Shown here: piece by piece, positions 18,525 through 27,330 of the stretch | Layout of the letters: each line of letters begins with the position of its first letter | Position numbering within the stretch: position 1 is the first letter of the stretch | Assembly (NCBI GenBank): GCA_014193115.1 | Contig: BJHQ01000010.1 | Coordinates: forward strand, 62,001-126,000 | Reading direction: 5' to 3' | Length of the DNA stretch: 64,000 bases | Origin: Planctomycetota bacterium | GTDB lineage: Bacteria > Planctomycetota > UBA11346 | Position numbers and translations under genes: made by a program | The notes under the pieces: model-generated | The model's input: only the letters and a program-made list of their open reading frames with translations | Told to the model about the DNA's origin: nothing | Databases searched by the model: none

Positions 18525-19919
18525 ATGACCCCCCTGCTGCCCGCGGATCTCTGCCACAGAATCCTGTCGGCAGCGCTCGCCCGGGGCGGAGATTTCGCAG
18601 AGGTTTTCGCAGAACGACGGACCGTGCGTTCGCTCCATTACGAAGACAGCCGGCTGAAATCCGCTGGTGAACACCACGATCTCGGCGTCGGCATCCGGGT
18701 GATTGCCGGCGAGGCCACCGGCTCGGCCAGCGTCGAGGGTCTGGTCGAGTCGGACCTGCTCACCGCGGCAGGGCGGGCCGCAGCCATTGCCAATGCCGGC
18801 GCGGGCAATCCCCGGCCGTGGCATTCGCCGATTCTGCCCGGCCGCTACCGCGCCGAATCACCGGTGTCCGCGGCGGATCTGCCCACCCGGCTCGCCTTCC
18901 TGCGCCGCGCCCACGAGCGGGCGCGGTCCGCCGATCCGCGGATCTCGTGGGTCTCAGCCAGCCTGGTCGACAGCGACCAGGCCGTGACCGTCGCCGCCAG
19001 CGATGGCACCTTCGCCCATGATCAGCGCCCGATGGTGCGTTTCGCCGTGTCGGTCATGGCCCGGGACGGCACCCGGCGCGAATCCGGATATGCCGGCGGG
19101 GGCGGCCGCCGCGGACTCGACTGGTTCGCCAGCCGCCCGCCAGAGAGCGTCGCCGACCTTGCCGTCCGCCGCTGCCTGCATGGCTTTTCAGCCCAACCGT
19201 CACCGGCCGGACCGATGCCGGTGGTGCTGGCTCCGGCGGTCTGCGGCACCCTGATTCACGAGGCTGTCGGCCACGGCCTGGAAGGCGATTTCGCCCGCAA
19301 AGGCGTCTCCGCCTATGCTGCCAAGGTCGGCCAGCAGGTCGCCAGCCCGCTGGTCACAGTGATCGACGCCGGTGACGTGCCCGGCGATCGCGGCTGCCTC
19401 GACCTCGATGACGAAGGCACCGTGCCCGGCCGCACGGTGCTCATCGAACGTGGTGAACTGCGTGGTTATCTGCACGACAAACTCTCGGCCCGGTTGATGG
19501 GCGTAGCCCCGACCGGCAACGGCCGCCGTCAGGATTTCCGCCACACCCCGATCCCGCGCATGCGCACGACCTGGCTGGCGGCAGGCGAAGCGGATCCTGA
19601 AGCGCTGTTCCGCCAGGTGAAACGCGGCCTGTTCTGCGCCGCTCTCGGCGGCGGATCGGTCGACATCACCAAAGGCGACTTCAATTTCGAAGTGGCTGAG
19701 GCCTGGCTGATCGAAGACGGCAAGGTCACGGCGCCGCTGCGCGGAGCGACGTTGATCGGCAACGGACCCGAAGCGATGCGCCGGGTGACCGGCGTCGGCA
19801 ACGATCTGAAACTCGACGACGGCACCTGGACCTGCGGCAAGGAGGGTCAATCGGTAGCGGTCGGACAAGGCCAACCCACCGTGCTGATCAGCGAATTGCT
19901 GGTCGGCGGCAGGGCCTGA
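18525..19919 (+). CDS. tldD: TldD metalloprotease subunit
   Basis: A 464-residue protein of the TldD/PmbA family. It contains the zinc motif HEAVGHGLEGD near residue 245, the catalytic HExxxH of the TldD subunit, and the C-terminal GxGGG...ITKGDF...AxLIGNG pattern. TldD and TldE form a heterodimeric protease that trims modified peptides (microcin B17, CcdA) and other unfolded peptides. The partner gene follows four bases after the stop, so the two are one operon. Confidence 0.94.
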   Translation: MTPLLPADLCHRILSAALARGGDFAEVFAERRTVRSLHYEDSRLKSAGEHHDLGVGIRVIAGEATGSASVEGLVESDLLTAAGRAAAIANAGAGNPRPWHSPILPGRYRAESPVSAADLPTRLAFLRRAHERARSADPRISWVSASLVDSDQAVTVAASDGTFAHDQRPMVRFAVSVMARDGTRRESGYAGGGGRRGLDWFASRPPESVADLAVRRCLHGFSAQPSPAGPMPVVLAPAVCGTLIHEAVGHGLEGDFARKGVSAYAAKVGQQVASPLVTVIDAGDVPGDRGCLDLDDEGTVPGRTVLIERGELRGYLHDKLSARLMGVAPTGNGRRQDFRHTPIPRMRTTWLAAGEADPEALFRQVKRGLFCAALGGGSVDITKGDFNFEVAEAWLIEDGKVTAPLRGATLIGNGPEAMRRVTGVGNDLKLDDGTWTCGKEGQSVAVGQGQPTVLISELLVGGRA

Positions 19920-19923
19920 GCCC

Positions 19924-21279
19924 ATGGATCGCCACCAGATGGATGTCCTCGAACACGCTGTTGACGCCGCTTTGTCAGCGCTGTCCGCCGCCGCCTGCGC
20001 CGGAGCGGTCTCGGTCGGCAGCAGCGAACACTGGATGGTGGCGGTGCGTGATGGCCGCGCCGAGCAGGTCGATGCCGGCACCAACCGCGGTATCCGCATC
20101 ACCGCCTGGACCGACGGCAACCGCACCGCCACGGTCACTTCCGCAGACCTTGCTCCGGCGGCGGTGTCAGCCGCCGCTGCCCGGGCCGCCGAGCTGGCAG
20201 CGGCATGCGACGCCGATCCCTGGGGCGGGCTGGCCCCGATCGAGCGCTGCGGCCAGGCCCAGGTCGCGCTGGATCTCGACGATGCCAACGGTTTCGCAGC
20301 ATTTTCCGTGGAAGACGGCATCAAACGGCTGATCGACGCCGAGCGCGCCGCCCGCGCCGCCGATCCACGCATCGCCACCATCCACCGCTCGCGGTGCAGC
20401 TCCCGGCGCGGCACCGGCCTGTTCGCCACCACCCACGGCATCCGCCAGCGCGAGACCGCCACCCGTTTCGGCTTGTCGGTGAGCGCAGTGGCGGATGCAG
20501 CCGGAGAAAAACACCTCGGCTGGGATGCCACCGCCGCCCGCCATTTGGAGGATCTGCGCCGGCCCGACCAGGTCGGCAGCGAAGCCGGCCGGCGTGCGGT
20601 CGAAGGTTATGGCTGGCGTCGCCCGCCGACCGGCCGCTGGCCGGTGGTCTTCCGCCGTGAAACCGCCAGCGAACTGCTCGACACCGTGACCAGCGCGGTG
20701 TGGGGCGCCGCGGTGTTCCGCGGCCAGAGCTTCCTCGCCGATGCGGTGGGCACCCGGATCACCGCGCCGGCCGTGACCATCATCGACGATCCACTGCTCC
20801 GGCGCGGCCTGGGCAGCCGCGACAGCGACGGCGAAGGCGTCCGCGCGGCGCCTCTGCTGGTGGTGGCCAACGGCGTCCTGCGCAGTTTCCTGGTCGACGG
20901 CGAAGCCGCCCGCCGGCTGCGCCATCCGTACACCGGCCACGCCGGTGGGACGAGCAATGTCCGGTTGCTGCCCGGCACGGATTCGCTGGATGTCCTGCTC
21001 GAAAAACTTGGAACCGGGCTGCTCGCCACGCGCTTTCACGGCCACGGCGTCGACCTCGCCGCCGGCACCATCAGCAAAGGCGTGGACGGGTTCTGGGTCG
21101 AGTCCGGCCGGATCGCTTATCCAGTGCAGGAGGCGACCCTGGCCGGCGATCTGCGCGAGATCCTGCACGGCATCCGCGCCATCGGCGATGATCCGGAGAC
21201 CGAGACCACTACCAGCAGCCCGTCGCTGCTCATCGATGGCTGCACGGTGGCGGGCGAGGCCGGAGGCAAAAATCGCTAA
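19924..21279 (+). CDS. pmbA: TldE/PmbA, non-catalytic partner of TldD
   Basis: A 451-residue TldD/PmbA family protein. The HExxxH motif is replaced (ETASELLDTVTSAVWG), as expected for the TldE subunit, while SFLADAVGTRITAP and GTSNVRLLPGTDSLDVLL match the family. It completes the catalytic chamber with TldD. The start at 19924 lies only four bases after the tldD stop, giving tight coupling. Confidence 0.92.
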   Translation: MDRHQMDVLEHAVDAALSALSAAACAGAVSVGSSEHWMVAVRDGRAEQVDAGTNRGIRITAWTDGNRTATVTSADLAPAAVSAAAARAAELAAACDADPWGGLAPIERCGQAQVALDLDDANGFAAFSVEDGIKRLIDAERAARAADPRIATIHRSRCSSRRGTGLFATTHGIRQRETATRFGLSVSAVADAAGEKHLGWDATAARHLEDLRRPDQVGSEAGRRAVEGYGWRRPPTGRWPVVFRRETASELLDTVTSAVWGAAVFRGQSFLADAVGTRITAPAVTIIDDPLLRRGLGSRDSDGEGVRAAPLLVVANGVLRSFLVDGEAARRLRHPYTGHAGGTSNVRLLPGTDSLDVLLEKLGTGLLATRFHGHGVDLAAGTISKGVDGFWVESGRIAYPVQEATLAGDLREILHGIRAIGDDPETETTTSSPSLLIDGCTVAGEAGGKNR

Positions 21280-21498
21280 GGGTTCGCACTGAAAAACCGT
21301 GCGCGAATCCGGTGCGGCGATGCCCATCGCCGGAATGGCTCTGAATCGCGGAACCTTTCCCAGATGCGAACCAGCGGCGACGTCCTGACCAAGCTGCCAT
21401 TGGAACCTGCGTCACGCCGGCGATGAGGGAATCGCCGCTCCGGAACGCGCGGTGAGTTGTTGCGTGCGCCCGAAGCAGAGCCCAGCGGCTGAGCGTGC

Positions 21499-23757
21499 TT
21501 AATCGCCCTGGAACAGCTGGTATTGCCCTGGACCGACCAGGAAACTCCGCCCGGCAATGGTCAACGTCGAGCCTTCCAACAGGGGTTTCCACGGTCCTCC
21601 AGCGCTACGCACCAGCCAGCGCCCGGCATAGGAGCCCAGCTCGACCGCGGTGCCACTGCCCGCCAAAGGCAGATCCCCTCCCGGACCCAGGCTGATCCGG
21701 CGCAGCACCAGGGCATAGGACATGCCCGGACGGTTGCCGGTGCGTTGCAGGGTCACGGCGTCGATCCGGTGGTCGCGGTTGAGGCCGACCTCGGCCACCG
21801 TGTCGCTGTCCAGCCCAGGTAGCAGCCCGACCGGCGGCTCGCGACGCGGAATGGCCTTCACCCGCAGCTCCAGCACGTTGGCCAAGTTCACCAGGTGTTC
21901 ACGCCCAGGTTCCAGCGGCTTGGTGGTGTTGGCCGGCAAGGTCGCGCCGTCCAAGGTGGAACCGTTGCCGCTGCCGAGGTCGGTGACGATCGGCCGGCCG
22001 AGCCCCGAGTCGTAGCGCAGCCGCAGATGATTGCGGCTGATCTTCAGGCAATCATCGCGGAACTGGCTCACCGGATATTTGCGCAGGCAGAGATCCACCG
22101 GCGGTTCGCACAGTTTGCCCAGGGCCAGCTGGGTCCGGGCCCAAAGCAGCACGAGCTGATCGTGGCCGGTGCCGACCAGGGCCAGCCAGGGATTGGCGAA
22201 GGCGGTATTGAGATCGCCCTCGACCGCCGGGCCGGCTGGAGTCGGCGTAGCCGCTGGCCTGGAAACCTGTTCCGACACCGGACGATGGGCCGGGGTGGCA
22301 AGTGAACGCGGCACCAGCGAACTCGACGGCCGGGTGGGTGCAGCACGCTGGACCGGTGCGCCGGGAGGAACGCTGGAGGCCCCAGCAGGCGCTGCCGACT
22401 GCGGATGGCTGGTAGCGATGCGTGCGGTTTCGGCCTGGCTGGCCAGCGAAGGCGGCGCCGCACCACCACTCCATTCGCTGGGCGAAAAGGCCACGGTGGC
22501 TCCGGGATCGGCCGAAGCGTGGGCGTCGCCAGTCTCGCCCCGGGCCTCGGTCGGCGACAAGGCGATGGTCGGCAGGTCCGGTGCACCGGGGGCAGCGACC
22601 GTCGCCTGGGTGGATTTGAGCTTGGTCGCGCCGGTCGGCGGATCGCCCGCGCTGGCCGCCTCGTCGCCGGACAGATCGGCGGCGATGGTGCTCGCCCCCG
22701 GATCGTGGCGGGGCATCGCCGTCAGCGGCTGGGCCCCATCCAGCCTGGCCAGGGCCTCGACCAGCGCCGCAGCCAGGTCGGCCGGCGTCGCGAAGCGGTC
22801 TTCCCGCTTCTTCTGCATGCATTTCACCACGATGGCGGCGGTCGCGGCGGAGACCTCCGGGCGCACCTGGCGGACGTCGGGAATCGGCGCCGTGCGATGG
22901 GCGTGGAGGACCTCGTTGAGGTTCCCGCGGTACGGATCCATCCCGCACAGGCAGTAATACAGCACTGCGCCCACCGCATACAGGTCGCTGCGGATGTCGA
23001 GATCGGGATCGGCGATGACCTGCTCCGGCGACATGTAATAGGGGCTGCCGACCAGGGCGCCCTGCATGGTCAGCATCGTGCGGTTTTCCGCCGTCGACCG
23101 GGCGATGCCGAAATCAGCCAGCTTGGCGTCGCCATCCCGGGTGCAGAAGATGTTTGCCGGTTTGATGTCGCGATGGATCACCTGCCGATCGCTGGCCGCC
23201 GACAAGGCATCGGCCACCTGATGGACGATGGCCAGGGCGAGGGCCTCAGGCAGCCAACCCTCGGCCTGGACCAGCTCCTTCAGATCGCCCGACGGCTCGA
23301 ACTCCAGCACCATGAACAGCGTGCCATCGTCGGCCGCGCCGTGATCGATGCAGGCCACCACCCGCGGATGACGCAGCTCCATCATGTAGCGGGTCTCGCG
23401 CTCGAAGCGGTAGGCGACCTCCTGATTCCCCGCCAGATTGCCGCGCATGGTCTTCACCACCACCAACCGGCCGTTCGCATCGCCCGCCAGCCACACGCTG
23501 CCCATGCCGCCATCGGCGAGGTGGACCAGCGGCGCATACGGACCGAAGGACGCCTGGTTCGCCGGCGGCAACCGCTCGGCCAGCTTGCGTGCCCGTTTGC
23601 CATCCAGGCGTCCGCCGCGCTCCAGGAAACGACGGGCGTCTTCGACGGTCTCGATCTGGGCGGCGCCCATCAGCACGCCGAGCCGGGCGCAACCAGCGCG
23701 ATCAAGCAGACCACGCTTGCGGGCGACATGGACCAGGGCTTCGGCAACCATGGACAT
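21499..23757 (-). CDS. Serine/threonine protein kinase with C-terminal FHA-like domain
   Basis: A 752-residue protein. The kinase domain (about residues 70-340) has the full set: LADGGMGSVWLAG (glycine loop), VVVKTM (Lys), VIHRDIKPANIF (catalytic loop), KLADFGIAR (DFG) and GSPYYMSPEQ. A Pro/Ala/Thr-rich linker of about 200 residues follows. The C-terminal region contains ISRNHLRLRY...VTDLGSGNGSTLDG, the FHA phosphothreonine-binding signature. No transmembrane helix is seen, so it is probably cytosolic. The ATG at 23757 was chosen because the longer frame overlaps the divergent upstream region. A partner could be the STAS protein, but nothing here proves it. Confidence 0.92.
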   Translation of the reverse strand: MSMVAEALVHVARKRGLLDRAGCARLGVLMGAAQIETVEDARRFLERGGRLDGKRARKLAERLPPANQASFGPYAPLVHLADGGMGSVWLAGDANGRLVVVKTMRGNLAGNQEVAYRFERETRYMMELRHPRVVACIDHGAADDGTLFMVLEFEPSGDLKELVQAEGWLPEALALAIVHQVADALSAASDRQVIHRDIKPANIFCTRDGDAKLADFGIARSTAENRTMLTMQGALVGSPYYMSPEQVIADPDLDIRSDLYAVGAVLYYCLCGMDPYRGNLNEVLHAHRTAPIPDVRQVRPEVSAATAAIVVKCMQKKREDRFATPADLAAALVEALARLDGAQPLTAMPRHDPGASTIAADLSGDEAASAGDPPTGATKLKSTQATVAAPGAPDLPTIALSPTEARGETGDAHASADPGATVAFSPSEWSGGAAPPSLASQAETARIATSHPQSAAPAGASSVPPGAPVQRAAPTRPSSSLVPRSLATPAHRPVSEQVSRPAATPTPAGPAVEGDLNTAFANPWLALVGTGHDQLVLLWARTQLALGKLCEPPVDLCLRKYPVSQFRDDCLKISRNHLRLRYDSGLGRPIVTDLGSGNGSTLDGATLPANTTKPLEPGREHLVNLANVLELRVKAIPRREPPVGLLPGLDSDTVAEVGLNRDHRIDAVTLQRTGNRPGMSYALVLRRISLGPGGDLPLAGSGTAVELGSYAGRWLVRSAGGPWKPLLEGSTLTIAGRSFLVGPGQYQLFQGD

Positions 23758-23882
23758 GGCGACACGATATCGGGGCCGCGTCCCAGCCCAACCCTGCGCG
23801 CGGCGAGGACGATCCCACACATCGCTGCAAGACGTTGCCACCATCGGTATCGCCCAAGGTTCCCCCATATGCCAGAATAGCG

Positions 23883-24518
23883 ATGAACATGGCCATCCAT
23901 TTCCTTCCCGGCATGGGCGCCGACGCGCGGTTGTGGCAGGACTACCACCACCTGGCCGAAGACGCCTCGTTCCATGACTGGCCAAAACCATCCAGCTTTT
24001 CCATTGGCATCGAAGCCTATGCCAGGCAGTTGATCGACCGGTTCGGGATCATCGCGTCGGATGTCCTGGTCGGGGCCTCGATGGGCGGGATGCTGGCTGC
24101 GGAAATCCAGCGCCTGATGCCGCGCATCGCCGTCATCCAGGTGTCGAGCTGCACGCATCCCACCCAGCTGAGGCCCATCGTCCGCCGGCTCGCACCGCTG
24201 ATCCGCTATGCCCCGCTCAGGCTCGCGGCAAGCATCCCCAATGCCCTGCTGCCCGGCCGCATCCTGAGACTCGCCCACGACATGTATCGAAAGCACGATC
24301 CGGACTTCATCCGCTGGTCCTGCCACATCCTGCTCGACTGGCAAGGACTCGATCGGCCGGGAAATCTCTACCGGATCCTTGGCGATCGGGACCACCTCTT
24401 CCCGCTGAGCCGGCAGACTCCCGACCTGGTCATCAGCGGAGGCTCGCACCTCATGACCCTGACCCAGCCACGCCAGGTCAGCGCAGCGATCGACGCCCGG
24501 CTCGGCCGACTTTCCTGA
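23883..24518 (+). CDS. Alpha/beta hydrolase fold protein
   Basis: A 211-residue protein with FLPGMGADARLWQ at the N-terminus (oxyanion region), VLVGASMGGMLAAEI (nucleophile elbow G-x-S-x-G), and GGSHLMTLTQP near the C-terminus supplying the catalytic His. The acid is probably Asp in GDRDHLFP. The substrate is unknown. It is divergently oriented from the kinase and sits directly beside the left end of the tRNA-Arg cassette. Confidence 0.85.
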   Translation: MNMAIHFLPGMGADARLWQDYHHLAEDASFHDWPKPSSFSIGIEAYARQLIDRFGIIASDVLVGASMGGMLAAEIQRLMPRIAVIQVSSCTHPTQLRPIVRRLAPLIRYAPLRLAASIPNALLPGRILRLAHDMYRKHDPDFIRWSCHILLDWQGLDRPGNLYRILGDRDHLFPLSRQTPDLVISGGSHLMTLTQPRQVSAAIDARLGRLS

Positions 24519-24553
24519 TCAACGGCAGCGAAATCCGCCGTCGTCATGACAGC

Positions 24554-24605
24554 GTCAAAACAGCGCACCCGGCGAGATTCGAACACGCGACCGACCACTT
24601 AGAAG
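24554..24605. repeat. Left att repeat carrying a partial tRNA-Arg
   Basis: It matches 27279-27330 at 51 of 52 positions and corresponds to the anticodon loop through the acceptor 3' end and about ten bases beyond. The sequence to its right does not continue into D-arm or acceptor 5' sequence, so this is not a working tRNA. Confidence 0.88.
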
Positions 24606-24689
24606 TGGCATAGAGGTACCCGGAGGAATCGAAAAATCAGTGTTTTTCACCAGGGGGATTGATCGGTACTCCCCTTCCGTCCCCCGGAA

Positions 24690-24710
24690 TTGGCCCAGGA
24701 TTGGCCCAGG
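24690..24710. repeat. Left arm-type repeat of the tRNA cassette
   Basis: It consists of two head-to-tail copies of an 11-base motif (TTGGCCCAGGA) and recurs at 27231-27251 in the same orientation with one mismatch. The position inside both att repeats fits integrase arm-binding sites. Confidence 0.55.
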
Positions 24711-24726
24711 ACTGGAGGGCCGAAAA

Positions 24727-24828
24727 ATGACGGCTGGTCGGCTGCGCAACATCCAGGACCGGTGGAAATCACCCGACCGCAAGGGGACCGGCCAGCGCTG
24801 GCGCCTGCGGCTTCACGTGCTGGCATGA
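24727..24828 (+). pseudogene. Truncated tyrosine recombinase (integrase) N-terminus
   Basis: A 33-codon frame reads NIQDRWKSPDRKGTGQRWRLR and then stops. The DRW...RxGxGxRWRxR pattern is the start of the arm-binding domain in many actinophage-like and plasmid integrases. It lies just inside the left att repeat, where an integrase gene is expected, but the core-binding and catalytic (R-H-R-Y) domains are missing. The match is short, so this call rests mainly on position. Confidence 0.5.
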
Positions 24829-24882
24829 TCGAAACGAACCGCTGAGAAAGTAACCGACCCCAGGTGGGTCGGTGCGTCCCAT

Positions 24883-25377
24883 TTATTTGCATGCTCCCGG
24901 GGTGCGGCAGCGGCATGGAGTTGGAGCATGGCAGGCGTGCCCTTTGCAACGTGTAGCATCTGCCTTGTCATAGGCGCCATCGCTGAACGTCTCTCGATAG
25001 AGGGCCTGGGTTTCTGCGAACGCACGCATGAGTTGATGTTGATCCATCGAATCCTTGATGCCAAAGTACGGATAGTGCTCCAGCATCTGGCCGAAGATCA
25101 TTTCGCAGTCCGGACGATACCGTTGTGTATCGAGAATGTGCATGTGCCATATCTCGTCGATTTCCTCGGTCGGTACCAGCTCCCTCCCAGGATGGCTTGC
25201 CACGAGCTTCAGAAAGTTTTTGTAGGCCTGTATGTCTTGGTCGACAGACGTAGCTTGCGTGTCGGCATGTTTTTTCAGACGAGTGCGGTTCGCCTTGAAG
25301 GCGATTTGCTCGAAGTCGAGCGAATCGATGGCCCCAAAGGCATCGATGGTTGGGGTGGGATGTGTGGAGGTGAGCAT
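24883..25377 (-). CDS. GRDP-like (DUF1399-type) protein with cysteine-rich C-terminal tail
   Basis: A 164-residue protein starting at an ATG with AAGGA six bases upstream (25377). Its core, around LVPTEEIDEIWHMHILDT...DCEMIFG...HYPYFG, matches the domain called glycine-rich-domain-containing-protein-like, in which a WHxHILDT motif and a YxxDC...FG...PYFG motif are invariant. The last 24 residues are a different kind of sequence with six cysteines (CKGHACHAPTPCRCRTPG). Related bacterial proteins of this family are known to me with variable C-terminal cysteine repeats, but no function is established. It is cassette cargo at a tRNA-Arg site. Confidence 0.7.
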   Translation of the reverse strand: MLTSTHPTPTIDAFGAIDSLDFEQIAFKANRTRLKKHADTQATSVDQDIQAYKNFLKLVASHPGRELVPTEEIDEIWHMHILDTQRYRPDCEMIFGQMLEHYPYFGIKDSMDQHQLMRAFAETQALYRETFSDGAYDKADATRCKGHACHAPTPCRCRTPGACK

Positions 25378-25453
25378 GACGAGTCCTTGCGGTTTTGGCC
25401 GCAATGTGGCCATGACTGGCGTCATGGCCGGTGTGGTGTTCTAAGGTTTACGC

Positions 25454-25903
25454 TTAGTTTCTTCGAGCACGAGTAGGATTATTGACTGCAAAAGCATGGG
25501 ACAGAGCTGTTCGAACAAGGCATGAGGTTCCAGTTTCGGACGGCATGACAGCCAAGAACAACGTCCTCGGGCCGATGCTGGTCCGGACAAATACCTCGCC
25601 AGTCGACCGGATTACACTTATGTCAGGTCGCTTGACCATTTCTATGATCCAGCATTCACACTGCGACCTTGTCCACTTCCGGAATTTGCCGAAACGCTGT
25701 TGCAGCCTGCGGATCGCGTGATTCGAAACTCTGACGTCCAGTTGATCCCCTTCCGGGAGAGGACTTGATGGTCTGCTGGATCCAAGGTGGGGGCCGGTGG
25801 GCGGTTCCTCATTTTTGCGCGTGTCGAGCAGGGCCGTTGGCACTTCGGTCATGGCACCGAGGGCTACGTTGATCATCGCGTGGCTCTGGGATGCTTTGGT
25901 CAT
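25454..25903 (-). CDS. Hypothetical protein, cassette cargo
   Basis: A 149-residue protein with a good ribosome binding site (CAGGAG, six bases before the ATG at 25903). The C-terminal 90 residues are the likely folded part (VSNHAIRRLQQRFGKFRKW...VKRPDISVIRSTGEVFVR...LFLAVMPSETGTSCLVRTAL); the first 55 are low complexity. I recognise no family. The alternation of basic helix and beta strands would fit a small nuclease, toxin or nucleic-acid-binding fold, but no catalytic motif is evident. It lies 77 bases upstream of the GRDP-like gene on the same strand. Confidence 0.55.
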   Translation of the reverse strand: MTKASQSHAMINVALGAMTEVPTALLDTRKNEEPPTGPHLGSSRPSSPLPEGDQLDVRVSNHAIRRLQQRFGKFRKWTRSQCECWIIEMVKRPDISVIRSTGEVFVRTSIGPRTLFLAVMPSETGTSCLVRTALSHAFAVNNPTRARRN

Positions 25904-26079
25904 GGGTTGGCTCCTGACGCGCACGGCTGGTTCGTGCCGCGCTGGATGGCCACCGTACGCATGAAAAGAAATCATCACGAACGATGACAGAAACCGACTA
26001 TCACCAGAGATCCAGGCTGCGTATTTGCTGATTCCGGAGCGGCGGGCTTGTCGGCCACTGATGATGAAAAACGAACCGG

Positions 26080-27114
26080 TCAGCCAATAACGTCCTCATT
26101 GGCATCGCAGCATGGCCACATGTCCAGCGGCCTCATTTTCATCCAGCCGTTCTTGAAATGATTTCCATGGAAGATGGCTTCGTGGATTTTTACCGCCAAC
26201 TGGATGCGAGGTAGATTTGCCTCTGTAATCGCGCCTTTCATCGACCAATATGGGTTCATTCTGCGATGCTTTGCTTTCGGCCCAGCGGACCGCGCAGCCC
26301 ATGTGATAGCACCGAGCGCTCGCTGCGATGCCAGGCAAATCTTCCATGCTTCGCAGATGGCAAGATGATGGAAGATCATGTAATATGCATTGACATTTCC
26401 GGGATGTATTGATGTAAATGCCTCTGTTTCCGGCAACTGCCATGGAATTCCGGGAAAACCTTCCGGATGGCCTTTGGGAAGCTTCGCATCGCGGATGATA
26501 CCGTTGATATGTGCTCTGATGCGTGACGAGGGCATCCCTGGCGACGATCCCGTCGGCCAGAGGATCATCGAAGCCATGCCTCTACTGGATGACGTTCGCC
26601 GCTGTTCCATGCCTCCAGGCGCCATCGCAAAGATTTGAGTTGTCGTCTGCTTGAGATGCCCAAAGAATCGATGCAATGGAGTGATGGCAGATAAATTGAC
26701 ACCGACGGTAGGTTTTCTCGGTCGCGCCCAGCCGCGTTCGCCCAAGACAAACTGAATGATCGTTGGGAATACGAACGAATATTTGAGCGGCATGACACTC
26801 GGATCTGCGATGGGTGCGTACACCGAATTACGAATCACCGCATCACAGGTCTCAATTCCGAACCCAATCGATCCAATAAGCAGTTCAGGATCAATGTCTG
26901 ATTGCATTGCACCAGGAATTGATTTTAAAACCTCTCTGGCTTCATAAATTCTTTTCAATTCACTTTCTGATGGTTTCTCTTCGATTATACGTTTCTCCAC
27001 AGTGCGATTCCTGAGTTTCATCCGTTCGGCCACCAGAGATACTGAAATTCCGCTATGTTTCAGCGTGAATTCTCGCAGAATCTGCGTCGCTCGTTGTTCG
27101 TACTTGTAACTCAT
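26080..27114 (-). CDS. Hypothetical 344-residue protein, cassette cargo
   Basis: The frame opens at an ATG at 27114 (MSYKYEQRATQILREF) and ends at 26080. Base composition is lower in GC than the flanks. The N-terminal 60 residues are helical and charged and could hold a small DNA-binding or dimerisation segment (AERMKLRNRTVEKRIIEEK). The rest has no motif I can place. It lies next to the right att repeat, a common place for regulators or excision-control genes of integrative elements, but nothing in the sequence proves this. Confidence 0.55.
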   Translation of the reverse strand: MSYKYEQRATQILREFTLKHSGISVSLVAERMKLRNRTVEKRIIEEKPSESELKRIYEAREVLKSIPGAMQSDIDPELLIGSIGFGIETCDAVIRNSVYAPIADPSVMPLKYSFVFPTIIQFVLGERGWARPRKPTVGVNLSAITPLHRFFGHLKQTTTQIFAMAPGGMEQRRTSSSRGMASMILWPTGSSPGMPSSRIRAHINGIIRDAKLPKGHPEGFPGIPWQLPETEAFTSIHPGNVNAYYMIFHHLAICEAWKICLASQRALGAITWAARSAGPKAKHRRMNPYWSMKGAITEANLPRIQLAVKIHEAIFHGNHFKNGWMKMRPLDMWPCCDANEDVIG

Positions 27115-27230
27115 GGCGAGCAGGTGTCCTGTGTGCTGGAGAGCATCGATAATTCCTGTGCGAGTGCTGATAGTGCTGCAAGGACCGTGGGCACCGATCG
27201 GGAGCCGTCAGAACACTGAAGACCCTAAAA

Positions 27231-27251
27231 TTGGCCCAGGATTGGACCAGG
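27231..27251. repeat. Right arm-type repeat of the tRNA cassette
   Basis: It is a one-mismatch copy of 24690-24710 located 28 bases inside the right att repeat. Confidence 0.55.
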
Positions 27252-27278
27252 TCCGCCAATCCGGTTTTCCAAGTCCTT

Positions 27279-27330
27279 GTCAAAACAGCGCACCCGGCGA
27301 GATTCGAACACGCGACCGACCGCTTAGAAG
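27279..27330. repeat. Right att repeat, within the intact tRNA-Arg gene
   Basis: It is the partner of 24554-24605. It runs from ten bases beyond the tRNA 3' end through the T-arm to the anticodon loop. Confidence 0.88.

Larger units (their letters stand above)
24554..27330. mobile_element. Small non-autonomous cassette inserted in the 3' end of tRNA-Arg(TCT)
   Basis: A 52-bp direct repeat with one mismatch (24554-24605 and 27279-27330) bounds 2.7 kb. The right copy is part of an intact tRNA-Arg gene, the left copy is only its 3' half, which is the hallmark of tyrosine-recombinase integration. Both repeats keep a dyad around the anticodon loop, the usual crossover site. A 21-bp repeat (TTGGCCCAGGATTGGMCCAGG) occurs inside each end (24690-24710, 27231-27251), as expected of integrase arm sites. 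Only 33 codons of an integrase-like gene remain. Cargo is three minus-strand genes, and parts of the interior are AT-richer than the flanks. Confidence 0.82.

Noticed and set aside
22405..23880. Plus-strand frame of 491 codons opposite the Ser/Thr kinase
   Set aside because: The kinase on the minus strand has every catalytic motif; the opposite frame is a shadow.
24563..24605. Second tRNA-Arg gene
   Set aside because: Only the anticodon loop through the 3' end is present; no D-arm or acceptor 5' strand follows, so it is an att copy.
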